64,000 bases of DNA from Bacteroidales bacterium (GCA_016286055.1 JAEERW010000001.1:1-64000); one strand, 5' to 3'. Counted from the first letter of the stretch, positions 1-7,952 are shown. Numbers and translations are program-made. Notes: a model not told the origin generated them from the letters alone.

Positions 1-213
1 ACTCTAATTGCCACATCAATTTTTGGCGGAGGTAATGCTCTGATTAACAAAACAAGCGTACCAAAATCATTAGCTAAATATGCTGCAATTGGTACAACGG
101 CAAGATTGATGCTGAATATACCAGAGGTATTATCGAAGATAAACCCTGATTATGAAACAAATAAATGGAAAGTTAGGTTCATTTACAAACTACCAAATGT
201 ATCATCAAAATGA
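1..213 (+). CDS. Unrecognised protein, 5' end outside window
   Basis: An open frame runs from base 1 to a TGA at 211-213, so only the last 70 residues are seen. The visible part has a glycine-rich, weakly hydrophobic start (IFGGGNALINKTS) and a charged end; I recognise no family. The next frame starts inside it at 152, an overlap of 62 bases. That is long for ordinary coupling and could mean the two were one gene before a frameshift, or that the downstream gene begins later. The DNA is clearly more AT-rich than the core genes further right. Confidence 0.4.
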   Translation, partial: TLIATSIFGGGNALINKTSVPKSLAKYAAIGTTARLMLNIPEVLSKINPDYETNKWKVRFIYKLPNVSSK

Positions 214-670
214 TCCAAGTATAGTTTGTACACAGGAAACTATTAAATCTATCGGTGATTATTTAGGAGTACCAATACCGTTTTTAGATTACCAAAACTC
301 CATAATTAAGCCAGGATATCAACATGGCGCAGATTTTGAATTGTTGGCACAAGCAAATGGGTTATATACTGAAATGATTCCAAAATTACAACAAGACAAA
401 GAAAAACTACATAATGACTTAGGATATGTAGGCAACCGTTTGTTATGGAACTTGCCCATGGCAATAACCTATGAACGTCAAGGAGATTTGCCTCATACTG
501 TTGGCATAAACCGTATCATTCAGTTAAAAAATATTGATAACCCTAAAAAGGCTGACAAATACGTTGTTGAAGTAATGGATCCGTTATTAGTCAATAAGTA
601 CACCACATTACCATTAGATTATTTTTATTATGGCAAAATTGTATTAGTAAAACCCAAACAATATGCTTAG
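152..670 (+). CDS. Hypothetical protein of unknown family
   Basis: 172 residues, with no signal peptide or membrane segment visible and no motif I can name. The middle is rich in charged and amide residues. The C-terminal half has alternating hydrophobic stretches (KYVVEVMDPLLVNKY), as in a beta-rich domain. It overlaps the preceding open frame by 62 bases and the next gene by 8 bases (ATG at 663, TAG at 668-670), so the three are probably one transcript. An ATG further inside is possible as the true start. AT-rich codon use sets it apart from core genes in the window. Confidence 0.5.
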   Translation: MKQINGKLGSFTNYQMYHQNDPSIVCTQETIKSIGDYLGVPIPFLDYQNSIIKPGYQHGADFELLAQANGLYTEMIPKLQQDKEKLHNDLGYVGNRLLWNLPMAITYERQGDLPHTVGINRIIQLKNIDNPKKADKYVVEVMDPLLVNKYTTLPLDYFYYGKIVLVKPKQYA

Positions 671-1289
671 ATATCTTATTACAATGGTTTTAGTCGTTTT
701 AGCTACGGCTAAAACCTTTTCACAAATTTATAATTCTCAAGATGGTTTAAAATATCGATTCTTTGAGAATGAATGTGTAGTATTAACCGAAAATGTTGAT
801 TCCATATTATTGGAACAGCAGACAGCCGAAATAGTAACCAAATTAAAAAAAAGTTTTGCAAAAGATCACAGACAATTATCAAAAGATTCTGTTGCTCAAT
901 TATTAGAAGACACCTATTATTATAGAGTATTTTATTACGAAATAGTTTCCGAAACTAAAGATACTATTTATCTTAAACCTAGGAAAGAAAAATTAGTTCA
1001 AGTGTTAATATTATTACATGATGACTTAGAAATTGGAAGATGGGGTAACATTGGCAGTTTGGAACAACGTCTAAGACGTGGGAATCCTATTAGAAGTTTA
1101 TTCATTAAGAGAACCACTTTTGATGTGAGGATGAGTCCGAATAATAAAAACTATTACGAGCAATTATTATCTAAACATATTTTTGCTATTAAAGGTTATG
1201 TGGAAGATAATATTGGATTCGACCATTATTGGTTCTCTATTAATACAGATAGTCGATTGGAAAAATACCTTAATTTAGACATATTGTAG
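663..1289 (+). CDS. Exported hypothetical protein
   Basis: 208 residues opening with a good Sec signal peptide: MLRYLITMVLVVLATAKTFS followed by Q, so it is probably periplasmic or outer-membrane attached. No lipobox cysteine is present. The mature part is rich in tyrosine and charged residues, and I recognise no family. Its start overlaps the stop of the preceding gene by 8 bases, which suggests translational coupling. The gene is followed by about 110 bases with no visible feature and then by the operator array of the next transcription unit. Confidence 0.55.
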   Translation: MLRYLITMVLVVLATAKTFSQIYNSQDGLKYRFFENECVVLTENVDSILLEQQTAEIVTKLKKSFAKDHRQLSKDSVAQLLEDTYYYRVFYYEIVSETKDTIYLKPRKEKLVQVLILLHDDLEIGRWGNIGSLEQRLRRGNPIRSLFIKRTTFDVRMSPNNKNYYEQLLSKHIFAIKGYVEDNIGFDHYWFSINTDSRLEKYLNLDIL

Positions 1290-1402
1290 TACCGCAACTG
1301 TGTTTTCTTAATACCGCTAAAATTTCTTAGTAAAATTACCAATAAAATTCCTATCACTAATCCATTTTCTATCACCCAATTATATCAAAATTCCAAATCT
1401 CT

Positions 1403-1518
1403 AACTTAAAAATCAGTTTAAAAACTGAAAAATAAGTTGTATAATTGAAACATAAGTTTTATCTTTGCGTTATAAATATCATAACTGATTTATCAGTTAT
1501 AAAACTTAAAAATAAATT
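1403..1518. promoter_or_regulatory. Phased operator array AACT-N8-AGTT
   Basis: Three perfect copies of AACT-N8-AGTT lie at 1403-1418, 1423-1438 and 1483-1498. One-mismatch copies lie at 1443-1458 (AATT-N8-AGTT) and 1503-1518 (AACT-N8-AATT). Start points fall on a strict 20-bp ladder (1403, 1423, 1443, 1483, 1503); the missing rung at 1463 holds the -7 element. The copy at 1483 is nearly a full palindrome (ATAACTGA...TCAGTTAT). The same arrangement precedes the BlaI-type gene, so that repressor is the probable ligand. The sites are seen; the binding protein is inferred. Confidence 0.7.
1437..1467 (+). promoter_or_regulatory. Bacteroidetes-type promoter of the first TonB gene
   Basis: TTG at 1437-1439 is followed after 20 bp by TATCTTTG at 1460-1467, the spacing expected for the Bacteroidetes primary sigma factor. 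The -33 element lies inside the operator copy at 1423-1438, and the -7 element directly abuts the copy ending at 1458. Bound repressor would therefore occlude polymerase. The transcript would have a leader of roughly 75 nt. Confidence 0.7.
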
Positions 1519-1548
1519 ATAGTATCAACAATTAAAAAACGCAAAGCC

Positions 1549-2232
1549 ATGGAACAGAAAAAATCAGAGAAAGCCAATCTCCAGAGCAAGAAGTTCATCT
1601 TCTTAGAAATCGGTCTCATATTCACCCTGTTGGCTATTTGGGGGGTGTTTGAGTGCAGTACCAAAGCCGAAACTGCTAACGGATTCAACAAATCGGCTAT
1701 CATCAACGAAGACGATTTGATAGAAATTCCCATCACCCGACCCGAACCGCCGCAACCTCCTGCGCCGCCAGCTCGCAGAATTGCCGATATTATTGAAATA
1801 TTACAAGACCCTGAAGCAATTTGTTCTGATCCAATAGACACTGAAATAGACATTGATGCTGCCGTGTTAGTTGAAGAACTGCCCGTGGTCTCTTGTGAGG
1901 ACGATATAATAAGCGAGGAAGAACCTCCGTTCGTTGTTTGTGAAGATATGCCCGAATTTAGAGGAAACCTATTAAAATATGTTGCCGAGCACGTTGTTTA
2001 TCCCGAAATATGTAAAGATAACGACATTCAGGGCACTGTTTACGTAGGATTCGTTATCAACGAGAAGGGCAAAGTATCCGATGTGACCATACTCCGCGGC
2101 ATCGACCCACTCTTAGACAAAGAGGCTCTCAAGGTGGTGCAAAACCTTCCCGATTGGAAACCCGGCAAACAATCTGGCAGAAACGTGAAGGTGCGGATGA
2201 ATATGCCAATAAAATTTCAGCTTGCCCGCTAA
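1549..2232 (+). CDS. TonB-family energy transducer protein
   Basis: 227 residues. A cytoplasmic KKSEKANLQSKK-type N-terminus and one membrane helix (about residues 20-40) are followed by a proline-rich linker (EIPITRPEPPQPPAPP, about 62-77) and a C-terminal TonB domain. The latter holds YPEICKDNDIQGTVYVGFVI and ends near residue 227. Such proteins couple the inner-membrane proton motive force to outer-membrane receptors. No ExbB/ExbD genes are nearby. Its promoter carries the same operator array as the BlaI/M56 operon downstream, so it is probably part of that regulon. The product is clearly related to the one at 4339-5031, with a shorter acidic linker. Confidence 0.88.
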   Translation: MEQKKSEKANLQSKKFIFLEIGLIFTLLAIWGVFECSTKAETANGFNKSAIINEDDLIEIPITRPEPPQPPAPPARRIADIIEILQDPEAICSDPIDTEIDIDAAVLVEELPVVSCEDDIISEEEPPFVVCEDMPEFRGNLLKYVAEHVVYPEICKDNDIQGTVYVGFVINEKGKVSDVTILRGIDPLLDKEALKVVQNLPDWKPGKQSGRNVKVRMNMPIKFQLAR

Positions 2233-2235
2233 AAA

Positions 2236-2311
2236 AACTTAAAAATCCGTTTGATAATTGAAAAATAAGTTTTATATTTGCAAAATCAATTACAGAACTA
2301 ATTCATCAATT
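2236..2311. promoter_or_regulatory. Second operator array, before the BlaI-type gene
   Basis: Near-copies of the AACT-N8-AGTT element lie at 2236-2251 (AACT...CGTT), 2256-2271 (AATT...AGTT) and 2296-2311 (AACT...AATT). They are again 20 and 40 bp apart, with the -7 element in the skipped rung. Relative to the -7 element, the sites lie at the same distances as at the first TonB promoter (one ending 1-2 bp upstream, one starting 23 bp downstream). This is the expected layout for an autoregulated repressor and its coregulated target. Confidence 0.65.
2251..2280 (+). promoter_or_regulatory. Promoter of the BlaI/M56 operon
   Basis: TTG at 2251-2253, 19 bp spacing, then TATATTTG at 2273-2280. The promoter is embedded in the operator array described at 2236-2311. 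It starts transcription just after the first TonB gene ends at 2232. Confidence 0.65.
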
Positions 2312-2337
2312 ACAAAACGTAAAAACAAATAATAACA

Positions 2338-2700
2338 ATGGAACAGTTGACAAAAGCCGAGGAAAAGGTGATGCAGATTCTCTGGAAACTCAAATCTGCA
2401 TTCGTAAAGGACATCATCGACCAGATGCCCGACCCCAAGCCACCCTACAACACTATATCATCGGTGGTGCGCATACTCCGCGAAAAAGGATTCGTAGATT
2501 TCAAGGCCTACGGCAAAACGTATGAATACTTTCCCGCCGTTAGCAAACTTGCCTACAAGAAATACACATTCGGACAAATGCTCCGCAACTATTTCGACGG
2601 CAGCTACGAAACCATGGTATCGTACATGGTGGACGAAGAGCCTGTTTCCGACCGCGAAATCAGCGAAATTAAGCAGATTATCGACAAAAGATCTAAGTAA
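2338..2700 (+). CDS. BlaI/MecI/CopY-family transcriptional repressor
   Basis: 120 residues, the usual length of the family. The N-terminal winged helix is plain: LTKAEEKVMQILWKL, then helix-turn-helix with NTISSVVRILREKGFV and the wing KAYGKTYEYFPA. The C-terminal 45 residues form the dimerisation helices. In known systems the dimer sits on operators until a partner M56 membrane peptidase causes its cleavage. That partner is the next gene, starting 2 bases after this stop codon. The shared operators suggest it controls its own operon and the TonB-type gene at 1549. Whether it has anything to do with beta-lactams cannot be told; many Bacteroidetes copies do not. Confidence 0.92.
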   Translation: MEQLTKAEEKVMQILWKLKSAFVKDIIDQMPDPKPPYNTISSVVRILREKGFVDFKAYGKTYEYFPAVSKLAYKKYTFGQMLRNYFDGSYETMVSYMVDEEPVSDREISEIKQIIDKRSK

Positions 2701-2702
2701 CA

Positions 2703-3995
2703 ATGCATTCAGCGGTAGCATATATAGCAGAAACGGCTGTAATATTTGCCATACTTGTAAACTTTTACAAGTACGCGTGCTACCGGCAATCCTACTACAA
2801 GTGGGATAGGTTCTTTCTCATAGCGTGCATAGCAGTTTGCTACGTGCTGCCATTTTGCAAGGTGAGCCAGTATAGCAAACCTCTCGAGACACACAAAAGC
2901 GTCATCATTAAAAGCATCGGTATTGGTGAAAAGTCGCACACCTTGACTCTTCAGCGCGAGGTAACTTTCTCCGACAGGGTAAAAAAGGTTGTTAATCATC
3001 CTATGTTCTACACCATATTGAATATAATAATACTCATATATGTAATTGGGGCTATTGTAAAAGCCATTTCGGTGATAGCGGCATTGATAAAAATTGCCCT
3101 GATGAAACGAGGAAAGCCCGAAACCACCCCCGATGGCTACAAGATATACACCGCCAACAGCCGCACTCCGGCATTCTCGTTCTTTAACAACATATTTGTT
3201 GGCAAGGAGTTTCACAATCTCGACGCTCATTCGCAGGAGATAATTCTCAATCACGAGCGACAGCACATACGCGGACACCACAGCTTGGATGTGATAATTT
3301 TTTCGCTACTCTCAATAGCGCAGTGGTTTAATCCAGCAGTGAAGAAGGCCGCCGATCTATCGCGACAGATTTGTGAAAACATAGCCGACAGCCACGTAAC
3401 CGCCGATGCCAAAGCCGAATACGCCATGCTGCTGCTAAAACTCGGCAAACACAACTCCGCCCCGTCGCCAGTTTCTGGTAACGATACTTGCAACCTCAAA
3501 GAGCGTGTGCTCAGCATATACTCTTACGATCGTGCGGTAAATCGCAAACTACGTTTCGCCTGCTCACTGCCCATCTTGTTGCTGCTCATAGGCGCATATA
3601 TTATAATAGGTGGCAAACTCAAGACAATGCCCAAAAGCGCCTGCACTTTCCCCATTGCCGATGGATACATAGTGGCGGCAGAGTATTTCGACAGCCAGGT
3701 GTGCACAGGTACCAACTCTAAGCGCTATCAGGTGGCTCATCTCGAAACTATGTTCAAAGCTGCACACAACGCCAAAATCATCGCGCCAATCAGTGGACCA
3801 ATATCAAGCAACGGCACCGAAATAGCAATCACCACGGGCGACACCACTGTTACTATCAAAAACATTTCGTTGTTGAAAACAGGTGTCACAGTATGTCAAG
3901 GAGAGCCGATAGGTGTTGCCATGTCAGAGCCTCTCGCCATCAAAGTGGAAATCAACAATCGGGCTGTAAACCCGTCCATATTGTTCAACTATTAA
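2703..3995 (+). CDS. BlaR1-type M56 membrane metallopeptidase with degenerate M23-like tail
   Basis: 430 residues. Membrane helices lie near residues 4-25, 35-52, 100-130 and 283-302. The zinc site HERQH of the M56 family sits in NHERQHIRGHH on a cytoplasmic loop before the last helix. By family knowledge, a signal on the outer domain activates the inner protease, which inactivates the BlaI partner encoded just upstream. The periplasmic end is not a penicillin-binding domain. Its last 75 or so residues (from AKIIAPISGPISS to KVEINNRAVNPSILF) follow the pattern of an M23/LytM peptidase fold. The HxH zinc ligands of M23 are replaced, so it would bind rather than cut. Low sequence complexity of the match makes the M23 reading an inference. 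Confidence 0.85.
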   Translation: MHSAVAYIAETAVIFAILVNFYKYACYRQSYYKWDRFFLIACIAVCYVLPFCKVSQYSKPLETHKSVIIKSIGIGEKSHTLTLQREVTFSDRVKKVVNHPMFYTILNIIILIYVIGAIVKAISVIAALIKIALMKRGKPETTPDGYKIYTANSRTPAFSFFNNIFVGKEFHNLDAHSQEIILNHERQHIRGHHSLDVIIFSLLSIAQWFNPAVKKAADLSRQICENIADSHVTADAKAEYAMLLLKLGKHNSAPSPVSGNDTCNLKERVLSIYSYDRAVNRKLRFACSLPILLLLIGAYIIIGGKLKTMPKSACTFPIADGYIVAAEYFDSQVCTGTNSKRYQVAHLETMFKAAHNAKIIAPISGPISSNGTEIAITTGDTTVTIKNISLLKTGVTVCQGEPIGVAMSEPLAIKVEINNRAVNPSILFNY

Positions 3996-4033
3996 TTTAT
4001 ATAATATTGTTAAACTAACTAAAACTTAATAAT

Positions 4034-4222
4034 ATGCAAAGCAAAAAAACACCCAACGCCGACCTTGAAAGCAAACGAGGGATAATGTTTCTCATAGGGT
4101 TGCTTGTGGCGCTTGCCATGACCTACCTCATTGTTAACTACGAAACACCTACCCAAACTTTCGAGCAGGTTACAATAGATATCCCAGCACAATCTCTGGA
4201 TATTTCAGAGATGGATTTTTAG
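4034..4222 (+). CDS. 62-residue TonB-anchor-like small membrane protein
   Basis: The N-terminus (KKTPNADLESKRGIMFLIGL) matches the first 40 residues of the TonB-type proteins at 1549 and 4339: a charged segment, the ADLxSKR motif and one membrane helix (about 18-37). After the helix there are only about 25 residues (PTQTFEQVTIDIPAQSLDIS) and then a stop. No proline linker or TonB domain follows, and no remnant is seen in the 116 bases before the next gene. It may be a decayed TonB gene or a functional microprotein competing for TonB partners such as ExbB/ExbD. It starts 39 bases after the M56 gene, probably on the same transcript. Confidence 0.65.
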   Translation: MQSKKTPNADLESKRGIMFLIGLLVALAMTYLIVNYETPTQTFEQVTIDIPAQSLDISEMDF

Positions 4223-4338
4223 CCTTAGGTTAAATAAATATTAAAAAAAATTTGCTTATAAAAAATAAACGCAATAATTTTACACGCTCGAAAATATAGC
4301 AGATTAATATAATTATAAACACACAAAACATAATAAAA

Positions 4339-5031
4339 ATGGAACAAAAAAAATCAGTACGTGCTGATCTCCAAAACAAAAGGTTTCTTTTTGGAGAAAT
4401 CGGTCTCGTGGTTACCCTTTTAATCGTTTGGTTAACCTTCGAGTGGAGCACTAAGTCAGTAAAAGCCGAAGAATTTGGCCCAAGGGAAGCTGAGGAAGAA
4501 TTGGTTGAGGAAATTCCTGTAACACGTCAGCCAGAAATCGAACTCCCTCCTCCACCTCCTCCACAACAAACTGTAGCAGAAGTGCTTGATATTGTCGAAG
4601 ACGACGTAAAAGTTGAAGACAATTTTGCAGACCAAGAAGTAAATGAGAACGATTCATTCGAACAGCAAGAAATCGTTCCGGTAGATCAACCCGAAGAACA
4701 AGAAGAAGAATCTACTCCCTTCGTTATTGTTGAGGATATGCCCGAATTCAAGGGTGGCGACAAAGCTCTTCTCAAATACATTGGTGAGCATGTTGTTTAC
4801 CCCGAAATGGCTAAGGAAAACGATATTCAGGGTACTGTTTACGTAGGCTTCGTTGTAAACGAGAAAGGCAAAGTTACTAACGTTACCGTTCTCCGTGGCG
4901 TTGACCCGCTACTCGACAAGGAGGCTATCAAGGTGATCCAAGGTCTTCCCGATTGGAAACCTGGTAAACAATCTGGTAAAAACGTGAAAGTAAGAATGCA
5001 GGTGCCGATCAAATTCCAGCTTGCAAACTAA
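4339..5031 (+). CDS. TonB-family energy transducer protein (second copy)
   Basis: 230 residues. The N-terminal anchor is KKSVRADLQNKRFLFGEIGL with a helix to about residue 38. An acidic and proline-rich linker follows (ELPPPPPPQ, then a stretch rich in E, D and Q). The TonB C-terminal domain begins near VVEDMPEFKGGDKALLKY. The last 90 residues are nearly identical to those of the gene at 1549, so the pair arose by duplication, and the anchor part resembles the microprotein at 4034. It closes the cluster and is followed by a strong terminator. No AACT-N8-AGTT operator was found directly in front of it, so it probably depends on read-through from the upstream genes. Confidence 0.88.
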   Translation: MEQKKSVRADLQNKRFLFGEIGLVVTLLIVWLTFEWSTKSVKAEEFGPREAEEELVEEIPVTRQPEIELPPPPPPQQTVAEVLDIVEDDVKVEDNFADQEVNENDSFEQQEIVPVDQPEEQEEESTPFVIVEDMPEFKGGDKALLKYIGEHVVYPEMAKENDIQGTVYVGFVVNEKGKVTNVTVLRGVDPLLDKEAIKVIQGLPDWKPGKQSGKNVKVRMQVPIKFQLAN

Positions 5032-5052
5032 AATCGTAAAAAATCTCTTAAA

Positions 5053-5090
5053 AAAATCTGTTCCGCTTGATACGGAGCAGATTTTTTTTT
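5053..5090 (+). terminator. Rho-independent terminator of the TonB/BlaI cluster
   Basis: AAAATCTGTTCCG (5053-5065) pairs with CGGAGCAGATTTT (5073-5085) through one G-U wobble, with a 7-nt loop and a run of T up to 5090. The -33 element of the next promoter lies in its loop. Confidence 0.88.
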
Positions 5091-5097
5091 ATATTTG
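5067..5097 (+). promoter_or_regulatory. Promoter of the UspA gene
   Basis: TTG at 5067-5069, exactly 20 bp, then TATATTTG at 5090-5097. The terminator and promoter are interleaved in the same 45 bases. Because the TTG inside the -7 element (5095-5097) opens the reading frame, a start called there would be wrong; the ATG at 5131 is used. Confidence 0.75.
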
Positions 5098-5130
5098 CAA
5101 AAAAAGCCGCCTACACTCAAAACAACAATT

Positions 5131-5940
5131 ATGACTACTGCTAAACCGATAATAGTTCCGTGGGACTACAGCGAAAAGGCTGAATTTGCACTCCTTCACG
5201 CATTAAATATTTCTAAAAGCACACTTTGCCCTATTTTGCTTGTGCATATTACCAAGCGCGAATCCGACAACAAAGAAAACACCAACAAACTTTCGTTAAT
5301 TGCCAAAGATATAGCCGATAAAAACGGTGTTGAAATTTCGTGCATGGTGCGAACTGGCAATATTTTTACCGAAATATCCAAGATTGTGGATGAAACCGAT
5401 GCTATGATAGCTATCATGGGCACTCACGGCATGAAAGGCCTTCAAAAACTCACTGGAAGCTGGGCTCTTAAGGTTATCTCTGGATCCAAAGTTCCGTTTA
5501 TTGTGGTACAAGATAGGCCTCAAACCGATGCCGACATTACAAAAATTGTGCTCCCTATGGATTTTAAGCTCGAAGAACGCGAAAAACTTGTTTGGACCCA
5601 CTTTATCGCATCTATCTACAAGTGCAAGTTTTATATCTGCTATGCCGAAACAGGCGACGAGATTATTCAAAAACGCACCATCGGAAACATTAAAGCTGCT
5701 TGTGCATACTTAGAAAGCAAGGGTATCAATTACGAGCTCCATCAGCTTTCGGGCGATGACGGAATTGCCAAAGAGACTATCAAATTTGCCCAAAGTATCA
5801 ACAGCAGCATGATTATTATTATGACCACCAAGAACATCAAATTCCAAGACTATGTGCTCGGGGCTGCCGAACAGCATATCATTGCCAACAGCAGCAAGAT
5901 TCCTGTTATGTGCGTAAACCCTAAGACTACCTCAAAATAA
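5131..5940 (+). CDS. Tandem universal stress protein (UspA family)
   Basis: 269 residues made of two Usp domains. The first (about 1-130) starts PIIVPWDYSEKAEFAL and carries the nucleotide-binding loop MGTHGMKGLQKLTGS. The second (about 138-265) starts DITKIVLPMDF and has a weaker loop (MTTKNIKFQDYVLG), so it may not bind ATP. Two-domain Usp proteins are common in Bacteroidetes and help cells survive stress; the biochemical role here is unknown. The ATG at 5131 was chosen because the frame upstream lies in the promoter. The gene stands alone between a terminator and the promoter of pdxA. Confidence 0.9.
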   Translation: MTTAKPIIVPWDYSEKAEFALLHALNISKSTLCPILLVHITKRESDNKENTNKLSLIAKDIADKNGVEISCMVRTGNIFTEISKIVDETDAMIAIMGTHGMKGLQKLTGSWALKVISGSKVPFIVVQDRPQTDADITKIVLPMDFKLEEREKLVWTHFIASIYKCKFYICYAETGDEIIQKRTIGNIKAACAYLESKGINYELHQLSGDDGIAKETIKFAQSINSSMIIIMTTKNIKFQDYVLGAAEQHIIANSSKIPVMCVNPKTTSK

Positions 5941-5942
5941 AT

Positions 5943-5973
5943 TTGTTTTTTTATAAATAAGTATCTACCTTTG
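5943..5973 (+). promoter_or_regulatory. Promoter of pdxA-deoC
   Basis: TTG at 5943-5945, 20 bp, then TACCTTTG at 5966-5973, beginning 2 bases after the UspA stop codon. Confidence 0.75.
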
Positions 5974-5999
5974 TATTTGGTTATAACAAATTTTGAAAA

Positions 6000-7070
6000 A
6001 TGGATAAAACTGAAAACAACAAATATGTTATCGGCATCACTCATGGCGACATCAACGGTGTCAACTACGAGATAATTATCAAAGCCCTTGCCGACCCCGA
6101 ATTATACAACAACTGCACTATTGTTATTTACGGCTCTGCTAAGGCTATCGGTTTCCACCGCAAAAACCTCAACTTGCCACAAATCAATTTCAACGCCACC
6201 AAAAGCGCTGCCGAACTTGCACCCAACAAAATCAACCTTATAAATATAGGTGACGAAAACCTCCGTCTCGAACTCGGTACCTCTTCTGTATCGGCTGGTG
6301 AGTGCGCTGCCGAAGCCCTCCGCCTTGCCGTACAAGACTTGAAACAAGGATACATCGACATTCTTGTAACAGCTCCTATCAACAAAAACAATGTAAACGA
6401 GGCTGGATTAAAAATTCCTGGCCACACAGAGTTCCTCGCCGACAATTTCAACACTTCCGACTACCTTATGTTTATGACCTCCGACGAGTTGAAAATAGGC
6501 GTGGTAACTGGTCATATTCCTCTCAAAGACGTGGCTCACACCATTACTCCCCAAAAAATTTTGCAAAAACTGCGTATAATAAACCGCTCGCTCAAAGAGG
6601 ACTTTACCATCCGCCGACCCAAAATCGCTGTATTAGGCATCAATCCTCACTCTGGCGACAACGGAGTAATTGGCAACGAAGAGAGCGATATTATTCTCCC
6701 TGCGCTCAAGCAGGCCGAGGAAGAGGGCATTGTATGTTTCGGACCATACCCTTCCGATGGATTTTTTGCCGCCGAACTCTACAAAAAATTCGACGCCGTG
6801 CTTGCCATGTATCACGATCAAGGTCTTATTCCTTTCAAGATTATCGCCGGCAACAAAGGCGTTAACTACACCGCCGGTCTCCCCATTGTGCGCACTTCGC
6901 CCGACCATGGCACTGCCTACGATATTGCAGGCAAAGGCATCGCCGACGAAACTTCGCTCAAAGAGGCTATTTACACTGGCATTAAGATTTGGCAAAACCG
7001 CCAACTGCTCAAAGGTATCACTCCTTTGAAAAAAATGACTGTGACAGAGTCCGATAAAAAAATCTGTTAA
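6000..7070 (+). CDS. pdxA: 4-hydroxythreonine-4-phosphate dehydrogenase
   Basis: 356 residues, normal for the family. PdxA oxidises 4-phosphohydroxy-L-threonine with NAD(P); the product goes into pyridoxine 5'-phosphate (vitamin B6) synthesis. The start ITHGDINGVNYEII matches the family's GDPxGVGPEI segment, with divergence at the proline and glycine positions. The three metal-ligand histidines are present in IPGHTEFLA, INPHSGDNG and MYHDQGLIP. The C-terminal signature RTSPDHGTAYDIAGK is intact. It shares a promoter with deoC, 36 bases downstream. Confidence 0.95.
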   Translation: MDKTENNKYVIGITHGDINGVNYEIIIKALADPELYNNCTIVIYGSAKAIGFHRKNLNLPQINFNATKSAAELAPNKINLINIGDENLRLELGTSSVSAGECAAEALRLAVQDLKQGYIDILVTAPINKNNVNEAGLKIPGHTEFLADNFNTSDYLMFMTSDELKIGVVTGHIPLKDVAHTITPQKILQKLRIINRSLKEDFTIRRPKIAVLGINPHSGDNGVIGNEESDIILPALKQAEEEGIVCFGPYPSDGFFAAELYKKFDAVLAMYHDQGLIPFKIIAGNKGVNYTAGLPIVRTSPDHGTAYDIAGKGIADETSLKEAIYTGIKIWQNRQLLKGITPLKKMTVTESDKKIC

Positions 7071-7106
7071 CACAAGGATACTCACCCACTATAAAACTAC
7101 ATCAAA

Positions 7107-7952
7107 ATGAAAGACTTCTCATACGAACGCCATGGCTACGACCTTATCAACTCGCGCCTCTGCGTTATCGAAAACCGCACTCTGAAAAACAAATCGTTAG
7201 AAAACCTCAAGACACTCCACTCGTGTATCGACCTTACGAGCCTGAGCAACGCCGACAACGAAAACTCTATCGCCGACTTTGTGATGGGTGTCAACACTTT
7301 TAAAGATGCCCATCCCGACATTCCAAATGTGGCGGGTATATGCGTATATCCATGCTTTGTGCCAGTGGTGAAAAAAATTCTCGCAGTGCCAAATGTTAAG
7401 ATAGTTTCGGTGGCGGGTGCATTTCCCCACGCTCAAACTTTCGACGAGATTAAAATACGCGAGGTGGAACTTGCCGCTGAGGCAGGTGCCGACGAAATCG
7501 ACGTGGTAATCAACGCCGGACAGATTATCGATGGCAACACTTCTAAGGCCGCAGCCTCGATCCGTGATATGAAAAAAGCATGCGGAAACGCTCACCTTAA
7601 AGTGATACTTGAAACCGGTGCATATCCCTACGATGCCGACATATACGACGCATCCATAATTGCAATGAAATCAGGCGCCGACTTTATCAAAACCTCCACT
7701 GGCAAGATGAGTCCCGCTGCCACTCCTAAGGCTGCTCTTATTATGGCTATTGCCATCAAAGACTTTGAGCGTGCCACCGGCAAAATCATTGGACTTAAAC
7801 CCGCAGGAGGCATACGCACTGCGGCCGATGCTCTTATGTACTATACTATTGTAAAAGAGATTCTTGGTGAAGACCGTATCACTCCCGAATATTTCAGACT
7901 TGGTGCCACAAGCCTCTCTGGTGCTTTAATCAAGGAGATTAAGAAATTTTAA
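7107..7952 (+). CDS. deoC: Deoxyribose-phosphate aldolase
   Basis: 281 residues. Class I aldolase of nucleoside catabolism: splits 2-deoxyribose 5-phosphate into glyceraldehyde 3-phosphate and acetaldehyde. The Schiff-base lysine is in GADFIKTSTGK; the proton-relay aspartate is in ADEIDVVIN; the phosphate-binding segment is GLKPAGGIRTAADAL. It follows pdxA by 36 bases and ends in a strong hairpin terminator. The pairing with pdxA has no obvious metabolic reason beyond phosphate-sugar handling. Confidence 0.95.
   Translation: MKDFSYERHGYDLINSRLCVIENRTLKNKSLENLKTLHSCIDLTSLSNADNENSIADFVMGVNTFKDAHPDIPNVAGICVYPCFVPVVKKILAVPNVKIVSVAGAFPHAQTFDEIKIREVELAAEAGADEIDVVINAGQIIDGNTSKAAASIRDMKKACGNAHLKVILETGAYPYDADIYDASIIAMKSGADFIKTSTGKMSPAATPKAALIMAIAIKDFERATGKIIGLKPAGGIRTAADALMYYTIVKEILGEDRITPEYFRLGATSLSGALIKEIKKF

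Noticed and set aside
2338-3995. Beta-lactam resistance operon
   Set aside because: The M56 protein lacks a penicillin-binding sensor domain and no beta-lactamase or PBP2a-type gene is present.
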